DNA of 33,014 bases from Brachionus koreanus (GCA_016987375.1 PJRA01000338.1:12879-45892); one strand, 5' to 3'; numbered from the stretch's first letter, positions 9,601 to 21,800 are shown. The notes: generated by a model from the sequence alone, not told the origin. Made by a program: numbers and translations.

Positions 9601-12592
9601 CCTAAGTGTATCTACTCACGCAATAAGCTATTTAGTTTGTTGATTTTTTTTTCGTTCTCTTTATGTTTGCTTCTATAAATCAATATTTGTCATGATAATT
9701 GATAATTAATAAAGTTTATATATTGTCTTTTATTTTAGCTAGTCAATTGGATAGAATGATTTTTTATTTATAAAAGCGATCAATTTGGTTTAAATTCAAA
9801 ATGATTGTTAGTAACGATTCCGTGTATTTTGCCAAAAGTCAATTAGCAGCCCGAGTAGCATTGATTGACATTTTTGCTTACAAAAAAATTTGTAATTTTT
9901 CAAATTCCAATCTAGATAGTTTCTTTAGCACACAGAATTAATTGTCTATGTTTTCAATCATTTTTATGTTTTTTTTCATAGCTTATAGACCAAATATTTT
10001 AATTAATTTTAATTACATTAAAAATTGGTTGATAATTAAAACAAATTTTGCTTATTGCTTTTTCTAGGCTTTTAAATTTTTTCTCTTGTTTTATTTTATT
10101 CCTATTAAATATACACCCTCTGGAGTAAGTAAACTTTTCTACTCTTCACATTCTTTTGCTAATTGAGATTCTTTTAAAAGGTGTTTTTAATGACAAATTT
10201 AGCCAAAATTGATCTGATCATTGATTTTAATATGCTTATCTCTCTAACAAAAAAAAACACACACATACACACAAAATATCTTAACTTATTTAATTAGTAG
10301 ATAAAAATCAAAACCATGCAATTGTTTTGTTTATTATACTTGCTTTTTCCACTGTGAAATTATTGCAACTAATTGAGCTGGAAATTTTATCTACCTTTTT
10401 GATTAAATTTTGGCCTTTTGTTTTAGACAGTCAAACATTTAAGCCAATAAAACATATTAATTCAATTATTTGTCTTGATAAAAATAAACTAGCAACAAAA
10501 AATTAAAATGAAAGGTGTTCAAAATTGTTTTTTTTTTTTAAATAAAATCAATAGAATGCTTTATTAGCTATAATTAAAAATTCCTTTATAATCGAGAGGT
10601 GTTTAAAGGAAACATTGATCCTTATTTAAAGATTTAATTTAATTACAAATAATAATAGTGATTATTTCCCATAAAAAAAAGCAAAATAATCAATCAAACA
10701 TGCATCTATCTTTAAATACATTTAAATTCCAAAGCTATATTTAGTATTTTAATCAATCATAGATAATTTGAATTTTTTTTTATTTTAATTTTGAATTTAT
10801 GAGCTTCTAATAATATTAATAATTTATTTTATCAAAATTTTTATTTTAATACTGATAAACAGTTATAATATTGAATTTAAAAAAATAGAATAGATGAACG
10901 AGTAAATTGTTTACTTTGAATATTTTCAGTAAAAAATTATCAAATACGCAAAAACTGCAAAAAATAATAACTAAGCCTTGAAAATAATTTTAGTGATAAT
11001 TGAATATTTAAAGGCTTCAGATTTTGTAAGATCATGAGATAAAAAAGAAAGGATTCTAAAAATTGAATGACGTTAAATATATCCTCGTTTAAATATATAT
11101 TTATATATATATTTGTTTTTAAATAATTGTTAGGGCATACCCAGGGCAGTTTGGAATGGTTATTTACTTCCCTTTTGACTGTGTTGGGTAATTTTAACAA
11201 AAAAATTTGAAATTTTTATGAGACAAACAAATGAAATTAATGTTTTTTATCATGAGAAATAATTATTTAGCTAATGCTGTCGCTGTTTTTTAATTCACTA
11301 AATTTGTCAAAAGATGTCCAGTATTTGGGTGTGAATTGATTAGGTAGAATTTCTTTAGTCATCATTTATTTGAGTGTGATGCTGACGATTTTATAGAAAA
11401 TTTTTTAAAAAGTAGATCGGTTCATTCATTAATCGTTTGTAGGTTAAACTTTTGATGGATCGTTAAAATTCTACTTCTCAGATTAAGGTTTTTGATTGTT
11501 TTTGAAATTTTGTTTTGAATTTTTTGAAGATTATGTGAAGAATTCAATGAGTCAAATAGTCAAAATCATCAAAAAAGTCATAAAAGTTAGTTTTGTTTTT
11601 TAGTAGTGATATTGAATTTGGAAATGAGCCTGATTGATAGATCTGTGGTGCGAATGGGCTTCTATGTATAAGAATAGGGACATAGTAAATGTGTCAATTG
11701 AAAATTAGTAGAATCAGTTAGATTCCAAAAAAATAAGCATTTGGAATAATTAAAATTCAAATTTTATTTAAATAATTTTTCAATTTTTATATAAGTTTTT
11801 AATTGATAAAACATCGTTAAGAACGCTCCATTTCACAGATCTCTCAGCTGATTGAGAAAAAAGAAGTTTGGGTCAAGTTTTTATCAAAGAAAGGCTATTT
11901 ATGTCATTTGGAGTTTTTATGAACAGATCACTGAAAAATATCCAAAAAAGTGTGAAAGAAAGCTGTGCTGCTTTGTGGAACTCGAGATGAAATATTGAAA
12001 AATTTTGATTTTTTGTTTTGAATTGAAACTTTCTGTCGGTGAAAAAAATTAGAATCTAATTGTATAAAAGTTTTCTAATTTTAATATTTTTAAATTTTGA
12101 TTGCTTGATGATTTATTTTGTCGAAAGTTTTTTCAGTTTAAATAATTTGAAATCATATAATAAAACAAAAAAATCTATAAAGTGAACTTTTTCGAATATT
12201 TAAATTTAAAAGCAAATTAGAAAAATAAACAATAATAATTCTACTTTGAAAGTAAATAACTAAAAATATTTCAATGTTGTTTTAGCTTTATAAATATTTT
12301 ATCTTAAAAATCAAACATAAAATAAACAACAATGCTTTAAATTAATTCCTAAATTTTGAATTTTTTTCTAAAAGGCGCCACTATTTAGTTTTATTTTAAA
12401 AAGTTACTCTTTTAGCTGTAGTATGAGCTAATTTTTATTTTGTTTTAATTATTTTAGAGCAAAAAACATTCTTTTAAAGTCAAAAACTGTTTTTTATTGA
12501 ATTATCCATTCTCGATGATCAAGCTGTTTTTTATGTATCATTTTTTTTCTTATTTACTCCTTGTGGAGTGTAGGGTTATTTCTTTTTTGATT
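6623..12592. other. Long gene-poor region upstream of Hmx
   Basis: Nearly 6 kb with no supported gene on either strand. The part at about 7680-8930 is less monotonous in composition than its surroundings but encodes nothing I recognise; a 66-codon ORF at 8729-8929 has no visible domain. Small inverted repeats are present: GAGAGATA/TATCTCTC around one base (7512-7528) and a 10-bp-arm hairpin (7968-7997). There is a short CA-rich tract near 10257-10274 and a TA-rich tract near 11092-11114. Long gene-poor flanks are common around developmental regulators, so enhancers may lie here. Confidence 0.5.
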
Positions 12593-12605
12593 AACACTCA
12601 AATTA
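12593..12605. repeat. LINE target-site duplication, left copy
   Basis: AACACTCAAATTA is identical to the 13 bases at 13208-13220 on the far side of the LINE fragment and its poly(A) tail. The leading A's of the right copy could partly belong to the tail, so the true length is 11-13 bp. Confidence 0.8.
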
Positions 12606-13207
12606 GAACATCCAGTTGTACAAGTCGTTAATTAGATCCCTTTTTGACTACTGTTTTGTCATAATAAATGTAGGGACTGAAAGAATCAAGTCAAGTCTTC
12701 AGAAAATTCAAAACAAGATTCTAAAAATCATTAAGTATTTTCCAATTAAAACCTCTATTCGAACGATACATAGGGTCCTTAAGCTTGACACGATTGACGA
12801 GAGAACTAATCAACTTTTCATCAAATTCCTAGAAGCTAAGTCAAAACAAGAATTGATAGCAAGAGAAATCCATAAATACGAACAATCTACTTTCAACCCA
12901 AATATGAACCGCTACAAAACACCAATGGAGCTATTTCAAGAAATTAAACAATAGGAAATATCCAATTCTTCTATAATCTTTCTATTATTTATAACGTTGT
13001 ATTGTAATAAGCTTTAGATTTTTCAGTATTCTATTAATACATTTAGGTAAATTGTAGCTATTACTCTTTTTTACTCCTTTTTCCTTTTGTAAAAATTCAA
13101 AAATTTTCAAAATTGAGGGTTTAAACGAAAGCGAAGGCTATTCGGACAAACCCAGGGGCATTCCCCACAATTATTTATTTAAAAAAAAAAATAAAAAAAA
13201 AAAAAAA
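12606..13207 (+). mobile_element. 5'-truncated LINE (non-LTR retrotransposon) insertion
   Basis: One frame (12607-12954, stop TAG at 12952-12954) encodes the C-terminal part of a LINE reverse-transcriptase ORF: LYKSLIRSLFDYC, then LQKIQNKILKIIK, then a TIRTIHRVLKLDTIDERTNQ stretch, and a final KTPMEL. This arrangement (thumb region with SL.RS.FDYC and a later QN) is typical of Jockey/I/CR1-like elements; I cannot name the clade with certainty. About 220 bp of 3' UTR and an A-rich tail (about 13179-13207) follow. Identical 13-bp sequences flank the unit. All the expected traces of target-primed reverse transcription with 5' truncation are present. The fragment lacks the endonuclease and the RT palm and cannot move by itself. 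Confidence 0.85.
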
Positions 13208-13220
13208 AACACTCAAATTA
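13208..13220. repeat. LINE target-site duplication, right copy
   Basis: AACACTCAAATTA directly follows the poly(A) tail and matches 12593-12605 exactly. Confidence 0.8.
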
Positions 13221-13278
13221 ATTCCCTTGAGTTTCTTTCTGCTTTCGGGATTTCTAGGTAACTTTTTTATAATTATTG

Positions 13279-13380
13279 GACGGTCGGGTAGTTAGCCCGA
13301 CCCGCTTGCAGTCGGAACTGATTGAGGGTTTGAATCATCGACCTCCTGATTGATGTCGGTTGTAATTTATTTGGAATCAA
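13279..13380 (+). mobile_element. Candidate tRNA-derived SINE head
   Basis: A GC-rich patch in AT-rich DNA. It starts with a perfect 7-bp stem and 7-nt loop (GGTCGGG 13282-13288, CCCGACC 13296-13302). It continues with a CGCTTGCAGTCGG stretch that resembles a tRNA anticodon region, then GGTTTGAATCA (13327-13337), a good match to the Pol III B box (GGTTCGANTCC). The spacing from the D-arm-like part to the B box suits a tRNA. It does not fold into a complete cloverleaf, so a functional tRNA gene is unlikely. A tRNA-derived SINE is the best guess. Confidence 0.4.
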
Positions 13381-14079
13381 AACAATTTATATAGAACAAA
13401 AAAATCTTTTCTTTATGCACAAAATTTGGTTTGGATACTATAAAATTTAATAAAAAACTGAAAATCTTTTGCAATAACATATGAACTAACAGCCACAGTT
13501 AAATGATATGCATATATCATTTTAAATTTTTTATTATAAGACAAGAAAAGAAAGAAAGAAATTAAAATCTAAAAATCAAAACTTGCTAGAATATGGAGTC
13601 TTTTTATCAAGTCGAGGATAAATTATCTATTTGAAGGGAAACATTTAAATAAAAAAGATAATTATTGTTTTATAAAACTAAAATCCTAAGCTATTAATGT
13701 TCAAAATGCCAGGAGTTTTGTATTTTTTATTTTTTTTAATAGAGCAATTGTGAGTCGACCTTATTTGAAAGCATGTTATATTTGAATCAATTTTCTTGCA
13801 TGATAGTAGTAGTGGTAGTAGTTGTAATTACTGCAGCTTGAAGCTAAGGTCAGAAGTCCAATCAAAGCTCTAATGAACTATACTAGTCGATTCATTGTGT
13901 TTCGCCATCCAAACTTCAATTTTCACTTACTTAAAGCTGTCTAGACTAATTATACCAAACAACAAAAAACTCTGTTTGTAAAGTAATTACATCGTGAAAT
14001 ACAATTTTTTCTCGCACCAAGTTATTGGAGTTCCTTCTAAGATTATATCTTTTGCTGTCAGGCCTGCTGCTTAAAATGT
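13381..14079. other. Intergenic, no supported gene
   Basis: The first 400 bp are AT-rich. The part from about 13790 is of more mixed composition and may be a further, unreadable extension of the LINE fragment that follows on the minus strand. Confidence 0.4.
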
Positions 14080-14400
14080 ACTTTATACCTTTTCTGAACA
14101 TCACAACCTCCATTCACTAGTTTGAAAATTTGGATTACATAATTTCAGTCTAGATAACCATTATGCATACTCCAAACTTGCAAGCCCAGGTACTTACCGT
14201 GTCGCCCTATGTTGTACTTTTGAATCACGCTTATATCTTTTTCTAAGTATGGATACTAAGAGCTGATGGCATATTCCAAATGAGGTCTGAAAAGTGAACA
14301 GTATATGAGCCTCACTATTTTTGCTGTTGGAAATATAAAAGATTTACGAATCATCCCCAATATACTGTTCGATCGAAAATCCCATTTCAAGTGGCTTTGG
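14080..14400 (-). pseudogene. Decayed LINE reverse-transcriptase fragment
   Basis: Reading the minus strand from about 14400 downwards gives, with one stop and frame changes, MIRKSFIFPTAKIV, then LFRPHLEYAISS, a stop, YPYLEKDISVIQK, and after a frameshift VQHRATR and VPGL. 'RPHLEYA..W.PYL.KDI..IE.VQRRATK' is a well-known pattern in the thumb domain of CR1/L2/Jockey-like LINEs. The frame is broken more than once, so the copy is dead. No target-site duplication is visible. Confidence 0.7.
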
Positions 14401-14592
14401 ATATAAATACATATCCAAAGACTCAAAGACCGGATGAAATTTTTTATACTTTTTTTTCAATGAAAATAAAATTATTTTATAGAAAAATTAAATAATTTTA
14501 TAATATTTTTGATTTAAAATATGATTGAAAAAAAAAATTATAAAAAAATGATTAAATTTATTGAATAAAAAACAAATAAAGGAAGTAACAAA

Positions 14593-14611
14593 AGGGGTTC
14601 AAAAGACCCCT
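14593..14611. other. GC-rich hairpin in AT-rich DNA
   Basis: AGGGGT (14593-14598) pairs with ACCCCT (14606-14611); one T bulge and a further C-G pair close an AAAA loop. It stands out because the surroundings are almost pure A/T. It is not a complete tRNA. No function is assigned. Confidence 0.4.
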
Positions 14612-14949
14612 CCGGTTTTTGATTGCTAAGTCTCTTTCGCAAACAAATTTTTTTTGAATCGATAGTGTAATCAAATTTTGTGTTCATGTTGCCAATATAT
14701 AAAAGTTATAAATGTTAAATAAAGACCAGTAGTCTACTTATCACACCTATCCAATTTGAACATGTTTGTTCAAGTGCCACTTTCTGAATTTTATCCTTCG
14801 AAAATGATGTAGTCTATCTTATAACTATAAAAAATTCAACTAATTCTGAATATTCAGCTTAAGTTAATTCTATAAATTACCGGAATACAAAATTCAATAA
14901 GGCATGGCTATATTAGCTGTCACAATTTTTATTTTAAAAATTTATTTAT

Positions 14950-15150
14950 ATAGAAAAATCAGATGTGATCTTAATTGAGTATTTCAAAATATCTAATAGA
15001 ACCAGATTTATTGACTGGTACAATCTTAATAGGCCTAAAAATTCATTGTCAATTGTTGATTCAGTTGGTAACGATAAAGATTATAAAATTCGACCGATGG
15101 AACACTTTTTATCAAAGAGAATTATGAATGAATGGAAAAATAGAAATTGA
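14950..15150 (+). pseudogene. Decayed LINE C-terminal fragment
   Basis: After a one-base frame change near 14973 the frame reads RCDL then IEYFKISNRTRFIDWYN, followed by NRPKNSL and FLSKRIMNEWK, and stops at 15148-15150. 'R.DLIE.FKI.....WY......' followed by 'F.sNRI...WN.LP' is the usual C-terminus of CR1/L2-like LINE ORF2. Only this tail survives. It lies opposite in strand to the 14080-14400 fragment, so the two are separate insertions or have been rearranged. Confidence 0.65.
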
Positions 15151-15859
15151 ATTGTCCTAAGAACTCTCTTAAAATCTAATTTTGGTTTGTGTTCGTTTTA
15201 AAAGCAAAAAAATAGTTTTTGTGATCTTTGAATCTTCTCAATAGCAGGTAGTCTGATGATTAAGAAAAACTATGAGTAATAAAAATGAGACTTAATTATA
15301 GCCTAAATTTTAATTTTGATTTTCTAAAGCTTAAAAGAAATCAAATATAATTCTATTTTAAATAAAAGCATGATTTACCTTTTAAACTTTTATTTGTTAA
15401 TCTTTATTTTGACACTACTAGACAAAATTTTAATTAAAAACTGATTTTTTTTTCGTTTTAAATAAAATCAATTTTAATAAAGTCTAATTTGAAAATTTAT
15501 GACATTGAATATCGTCATATTTTAGTGGTAAATAAATCATTTAACAAAGTCATACTTTAACTAAAAATTGTATAACAGAATTTTTAATTTCTTATTAAAA
15601 TCATGATTTTAAATTTTATTTATAGAAGCATAAATTTTAAACTTCAAGCAATTATTTGGTGCTTATGTATGACAAAATAAATATAGGACTTCGAAAGAAA
15701 AAATTAAACTTTTGCCTAAACTTATTATTTACTAAAACTATAAATTAATTTAAAAAAAAAAATTTTAAATTTTTAAAATATTTTCAAAAATTTATTTGAA
15801 AAGTTAAATATATCAATATCTAAGCCTATTCAGTCAAGTAAAAGCTAAATAATCTAAGA
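15151..15859. other. AT-rich 5' flank of the ABC transporter gene
   Basis: No ORF, RNA gene or clear repeat. It should contain the promoter and 5' UTR of the gene starting at 15860, but no promoter element can be singled out in such AT-rich sequence. Confidence 0.4.
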
Positions 15860-18800
15860 ATGAGAAAACACGATAACCCAAGAACAATAAACTCAACAGT
15901 TTCTCTATTTAAACTTGTAATTTAATCAAATGAAAAAAAAATTTAATTTTTTTAAAAAAGAAATAATTTTTTCTAGTTTCATTTTGCATCTCTAATTGAT
16001 TACTTTTTGATATTAATTGGAACATTGGCTGCTATTGGTGCCTCTGGACTATATCCTCTTTTATTCTTAGTTTACAGTGAAGTTGTTAGTGTATTTTTGG
16101 AAATTGAGCAAAAAAGAAATCCAATAACTGAACCAAAAAATAGTAAATTTAATATTTGAATTTTTGGCATTTAAAATTTTCTAAAAATTAAATAAAAATA
16201 AGATACCGAATTGATATGGTAAGCTTTTTCAAAAATTAATTAATAACAATTAAAATTTCTATTTCAAGCCTTGAACCACTCAGTGGTAATAAATCGAATG
16301 ATGCAAGAATAAAAGAGTCAATAAATTATTATTTACTATTTGGATCATTGTCTATTATTCTTAATTTTGCTTATCATATATGTTGGAATATTTCTTGCCA
16401 GAGGCAGACTAAGAAGATGAGGTAATTTTTTTTTTAAAAAATTTTCTTTAAAATTATTTTTTTCTTCGAAAAAGACAAATGCTCTACAATTGCGTGATTA
16501 CTCAAGATGTTTCCTTTTTTGACAAGAAATCATCTTCTGATCTGGACTCAGTATTAACAAAGTAAATAATTTCCTCCAATTTAAAAGAAATTTTGGTTCA
16601 TTATTAAAAAAATTTAAGCAATGTTGAAAGCATAAAATTAGTTATTGGTTTCAGATTTGCTGATTTTATTAATTTAATTAGTAGAGGGGTGGGCTGTTTT
16701 ATTTTTTCAATGATTCAAGCATGGAAATTTACTATTATTTATCTATCATTAATTCCGTTTATAATTCTATTGTCAGCTCTAATGACAATTTTAAACAAAA
16801 AATTTACTTTAAAAGAGCTGAGGTCATATAAAATGGCTGGTAAGATCGCGCAAGAAACTCTAAGTTCAATTCGTACAGTATTTTCATTAGGAATGCAAAA
16901 AATTCAACTTAAAAATTATGAAACAGCCTTGCTCTCAGAAGAATGCATAGCGAAAAAAAAGGGTCTTGTTGTTGGTATTTTTAATGGTCTGATAGTGTTA
17001 TTATCTAATGTTCTGTTTGGAATCGGAATTTACTATGGTGTCTATTTAGTCAGATTTGAATGCGATAAATTCTTACCAAGCAATATAATTCAATCATTTT
17101 TTTCACTGTATGTTACCACCTTTGCCATTAGCCAAGCATTGCCTTTTTTAAAAGAGCTATCAGAGGCCAAGGGTGCTATGGAAAAAGTTTTTGAAATTTT
17201 GAACAGCAAACCATTTAGTATTATTTTAGATAAAGAAAAATCTTCAAAAATTGAAACTTTAAAAGGCGAGATTGATTTTGAAAATATTTTCTTCAGTTAC
17301 CCTCAACGAAAAGCGTTGAATATTTTAAATGGGATGAGTTTTAAAATTCCAGCTGGAAAAACTATAGCTCTAGTGGGATCTAGTGGAGGAGGAAAATCAA
17401 CAATATTTGCACTTTTACAAAGGTTTTATTCTCCGGACTCTGGTAGAATCAAAATTGATGGCGTTGATTTGAAAAGCATTGACCATGATTGGTTAAGGGA
17501 TCAAATGGCTGTAGTCTCACAAGAGCCCGTTTTGTTTGCTAACTCAATCAGAGAAAATATTCGTCTTGGTCGTTTAGACGCTACTGATGCTGAAATTGAG
17601 CATGCAGCAAAAGAAGCAAATGCTCATGAATTTATAGTAAAAACAAAAAATATGTATGATACAAATGTTGGTGAGAGAGGAGCTCAGCTATCTGGAGGAC
17701 AAAAGCAAAGGATTGCCATTGGTAAGTGTGAAAACAAACTCTATTTAAAAGAACTAAATTTTTCATATTTTTTTAAATCAATTTGGAATTTGAAATTTTT
17801 AATTTTCCAATTTTAAATTAACAACTCATTTTGAATTATACAAAATTTTAAGGCATCTTTTGAAGCTTTTTTTACCTGTAATAAAACCAAATAAAGCTTT
17901 TAGCAATTGACAAAAACTGGAAGGGTTTTTTCGCGGCTTTATGTTACATATTTTCTTTGTTTAAATAAATTTAAATATTTTTGAAAATTATTTTTTCAAT
18001 TTGAAATTTAAAATCAATATTGGTTGCAAAATATGCTTATTTTCATGGAATAAAAAGTGAAATGGAAAGGTATTAATAGAAAAGTTCGGTAAAACGCCTC
18101 TATTTTTTGGCTATTAAAAAAGTAGAGCAATTATGAAAATATAAAAAAATAAAAACCACTAAAAATTGACTCCATTTAATGTAGCTAGAAAAACTTATAG
18201 AAAAGCTTCATGTAAACTTTGCGAGATATGTTAAATCAGGTTTTGTTAGTGTTGGAAGTCGACTTTATTTATTTTTTAGAGTCAACTCTTAATAATATAA
18301 TTTTATTTTTTATTAAACTTTTTTTCAGAAGATTAAAAAAATAAATAGTCATTACTTGAAATATGGTTTGAAAATTTTAAGAATATTTTTTTTTAACTGT
18401 TTTAAACAATAACCAGCAGTAAATGCTCATTCATTTAGGTGATTTTTTAAAAGATTTAATATAGAAAATAACATGTATTATCTTTTAAAAGTTGAATATT
18501 ATTTATTTTAGCATCTTTGTAATTAAAAAACTTATTAAATGTGAAAATAAACAGAACTGAATGTTCTTCAAAATGATATGCCCTGCGTATTGCAGTTAAG
18601 AAAAATCCCAAGCTTATTACTCATCAATTATCAAATGACCTCCACACATCACAATCTCATCATCTTAGTTTGATTACCAAAGCGGACAGACGTTGCCGAA
18701 TTGTTTCTCATGATTTGACAGATTTTGATATTTAATTTCATAGAAATTTGTAGGAAACAAAATTTTTAAAAAAATTCTCTTGATAGAATTATCAGACCTT

Positions 18801-21800
18801 GTCATTAGTTGTAATGATAATTGAATTTCAAAATCATGATCACTGGTTGAATCCATCTCAACCAGTTGTGAAAAGAGATAAAAAAGTGATGTTGTGTGTT
18901 TGATGGAATTTACATGGGGCAATACATTGAGCTTGTTTCAGACGTTCGTTCTATAAATTCATTCTGAACAATTGGTATGAATCCATGCTTCACTTCAAAA
19001 CAAATTTCTTTGTCTGTTTCTTTAACACTAGAAGCACCAAGCATTTTTTCACGTTTTTTTTAGTTCAAAAATATATTTAAAAAAAACTATAATAATTTGA
19101 TTAAGTTGTATCATTTTTAAAGAAAATTTTAAAATCTACATAAACTAAAAAAGATATATTCATTTGAAAAATCTATTCAAAAGATACGAGGATTTAAAAA
19201 ATTTTTAATGGTGCTTCTAGTGTCAAGATAACGCTAAACCTCATACAGCTAGAAAAACAATGGCCAAAATAGAAGTGTCTAAAGAGCATATACCATTTAG
19301 CCCAGATTTTCTCCTTCTTATTATCATCTTTTAGGCTCAATGGCTCGTTTTCTTAGAAGACGGCATTTTTCTTAGCGTGAAAGAAGAAACCCTTGTAGAT
19401 ATTTTTTCTTAAAAGATATATTAAACTCGTTTATTCAAATAAATTTTATAGTTAAATGCTGCAAGTGATTTTTCAATTTTTTTTTAGCTAGAGCTTTAAT
19501 TAGAAAACCGAAAATTTTGCTTTTGGATGAAGCCACATCTGCTTTGGACAATCAAAGTGAAAAAGCTGTTCAAGACGCTTTGGATAAAACTAAGTGGAGT
19601 CGGACAACAATAATAATTGCACACCGACTTAAAACTATAATAAATGCTGACATTATATTTTACATATCTTCCGGATGTTTGATTGAGGCTGGAAATCATG
19701 ACGAACTAATGAAACTAAAAGGAGAATATTTTAAATTATTTGAGTCAAGCAATTTAGAGCCTGTTTTCATTGAAGATCTTGTTGATAAAGAAAAGACAGA
19801 AAATAAAACCACTCGAATTGACTTAAAAGATTCTTCAGACGACGAAAATTCTCAACTAGATGATTCCAAAAAACAACAAAAAAAGAAAAAATTTAAGCCA
19901 TTTTATTATGAAAAAAGACTTTTAAAGCTTCACAGGCCGGACTGGCCTTGGTTAGCTATTGGCTTATTTGCTCAAAGCTTGTCCTCGGTAATCCAGCCAA
20001 TTACTTCTCTTCTATTTTCGGAAATATTCTTTCTTTTTAAAATAGAAGAAGCTGACACACAGCGAAATGAGAGCCTCCAGTTTATGTCAATAATTTTCTC
20101 ATTCGGAATTTTGGGAATTTTGAGCAATATTGCCAATTCGTATTGTTTTTCATTAGTTGGTTCACGTTTAACAAGAAGACTACGCGTTTTAATGTTCAAA
20201 TCTATGCTGAGACAAGATATGGCATTCCATGATTTTGAAGAGAACAAACCTAGCGCTTTGACATCACAGCTTTCATTTTCAGCAAGTTTGTGCAAAGGCT
20301 TATCTTCAGAAAAAATAAAAATATATGTACAAGGAATATCAGCGTTAGGTTTTAGCATTGTGTACTCTCTTTTTTTGAACTGGCAGCTAGCCTTATTGAT
20401 GCTCGCTTTCATTCCAATATCTTTTTGTTCTGGCGCCTTGTCAGGAAGATCTTCCTTTAAAACAAAAAAAAAATCAACTGATAGAGTTGAGAATGGCAGC
20501 AAATTGATAATTGAATCAATTGAAAATATCAGAACAATTTTTAGTCTTGGACTAGAGAATTTTTTTATCAATCAATTTGAAAATATTTACCACAAGAAAA
20601 AGAGAAAACTATTTTTTGTACTGAAAGTTCAAGCTTTCTTCTATTCTATATCAAACTCGGTTGTTTTTTTTATCAGAGCTGTGGCATTCAGCTATGGCTA
20701 TTATTTGATAAAAAATGGTGAAATAAATATAGAAGACATTTTTAAGATTTTTCCAATGGTAACTTTTTCATCAATGATTCTAGCCCGTTCATACTCACAA
20801 CTATTAGACCAAAATTTGGCTCTAAAATCAACCAAAAAATCCATAAGATTGGTAGACAGATCATCCAAAATCGATAACTTTAGCTCTGAAGGACTGGTTC
20901 CTGAAGATTTTCAGGGAAATATCAAATTTGAAAATGTTTTCTTTAGCTATCCAAACAACCCGAAAAGAAAAATATTAAATGGACTTAGTCTGGAAATAAT
21001 AAGTGGAACTTCTAATGCATTGGTTGGACCATCCGGATGCGGCAAAAGCACAATAATTTCGCTAATATTGAGATTTTATGATGTCGATGAGGGAAAAATC
21101 TACATTGATGGCAATGACATAAAAAAATTGAATCTAGAATGGCTTAGATCAAACATTGCTGTTGTGACTCAAGAGCCGATTTTGTTTGATCGTAGTATTT
21201 TTGAAAATATTTGTCTAGGAGATTTAACTCGATCTAAAGTATTTGTTAAATTTGAAATGAATTTTAATTTTTAAAAATTAATTTTAGATTGATATTAATG
21301 AAGTTGTTGAAGCTTCTATCAAATCAAACATTCATGACAAAATTGAAAAAATGCCTCAAGTAAATTTAAAAAGACTTTTTTGAAAATTTTTAAACAAGAA
21401 TTTTATGAAAACAAAAGCTTTATGAAACTATTGTGGGATCAAAAGGTGGCCAATTTAGCGGTGGTGAAAAACAAAGAATAGCAATAGGTTTTTTTTTAGT
21501 TTTGAAAAAATAAAATTGTAAAATTTAAAATAGCTCGGGCTCTAATTAGAAAGTCTAAGCTGCTGCTTTTTGATGAAGCAACATCAGCTTTAGTAAGTTT
21601 AATTTTTTTAAGCAACAAAAACTAAATAATCTAATTACTTTTTGACAGGATAATCAGTCTGAAAATTTGGTACAAGACGCAATCAAGAAGGCACAGTATG
21701 GAAGGACAAATATTTCTATAGCACATAAGTATTTAAATTTTTTTAGTTTAAATATTTTTTAGCCATTTTTGTTAAGATTGAAAACAGTAATGAACTCGGA

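Larger units (their letters stand above)
17722..19487 (+). other. Long intron 6 of the ABC transporter gene, filled with transposons
   Basis: It starts GTAAGTG and ends TTTTTTTTTAG. It splits NBD1 between the LSGGQ signature (IAI, exon 6) and ARALIRKPKILLLDE (exon 7), joining through a split GCT alanine codon. It is 1766 nt long while every other intron in the gene is 46-60 nt. It contains a mariner relic (about 18571-19415) that is itself interrupted by a MITE. Confidence 0.9.

Noticed and set aside
10940..11200. 86-codon minus-strand ORF
   Set aside because: Low-complexity, rich in Leu/Phe/Asn as expected from AT-rich DNA; no domain.
8845..11685. A 15-mer at 8845-8859 that recurs inverted at 11671-11685
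   Set aside because: In 33 kb this AT-rich several 15-bp matches are expected by chance, and similarity does not extend beyond it.
14593..14611. GC hairpin considered as the T-arm of a tRNA gene
   Set aside because: No matching acceptor, D or anticodon arms around it and the T-loop consensus fails at the closing C.
18674..18922. 82-codon minus-strand ORF in the ABC intron
   Set aside because: It lies antisense to the mariner relic, whose motifs read clearly on the plus strand.
19972..20571. 199-codon minus-strand ORF
   Set aside because: Shadow of the ABC transporter second transmembrane domain encoded on the plus strand.
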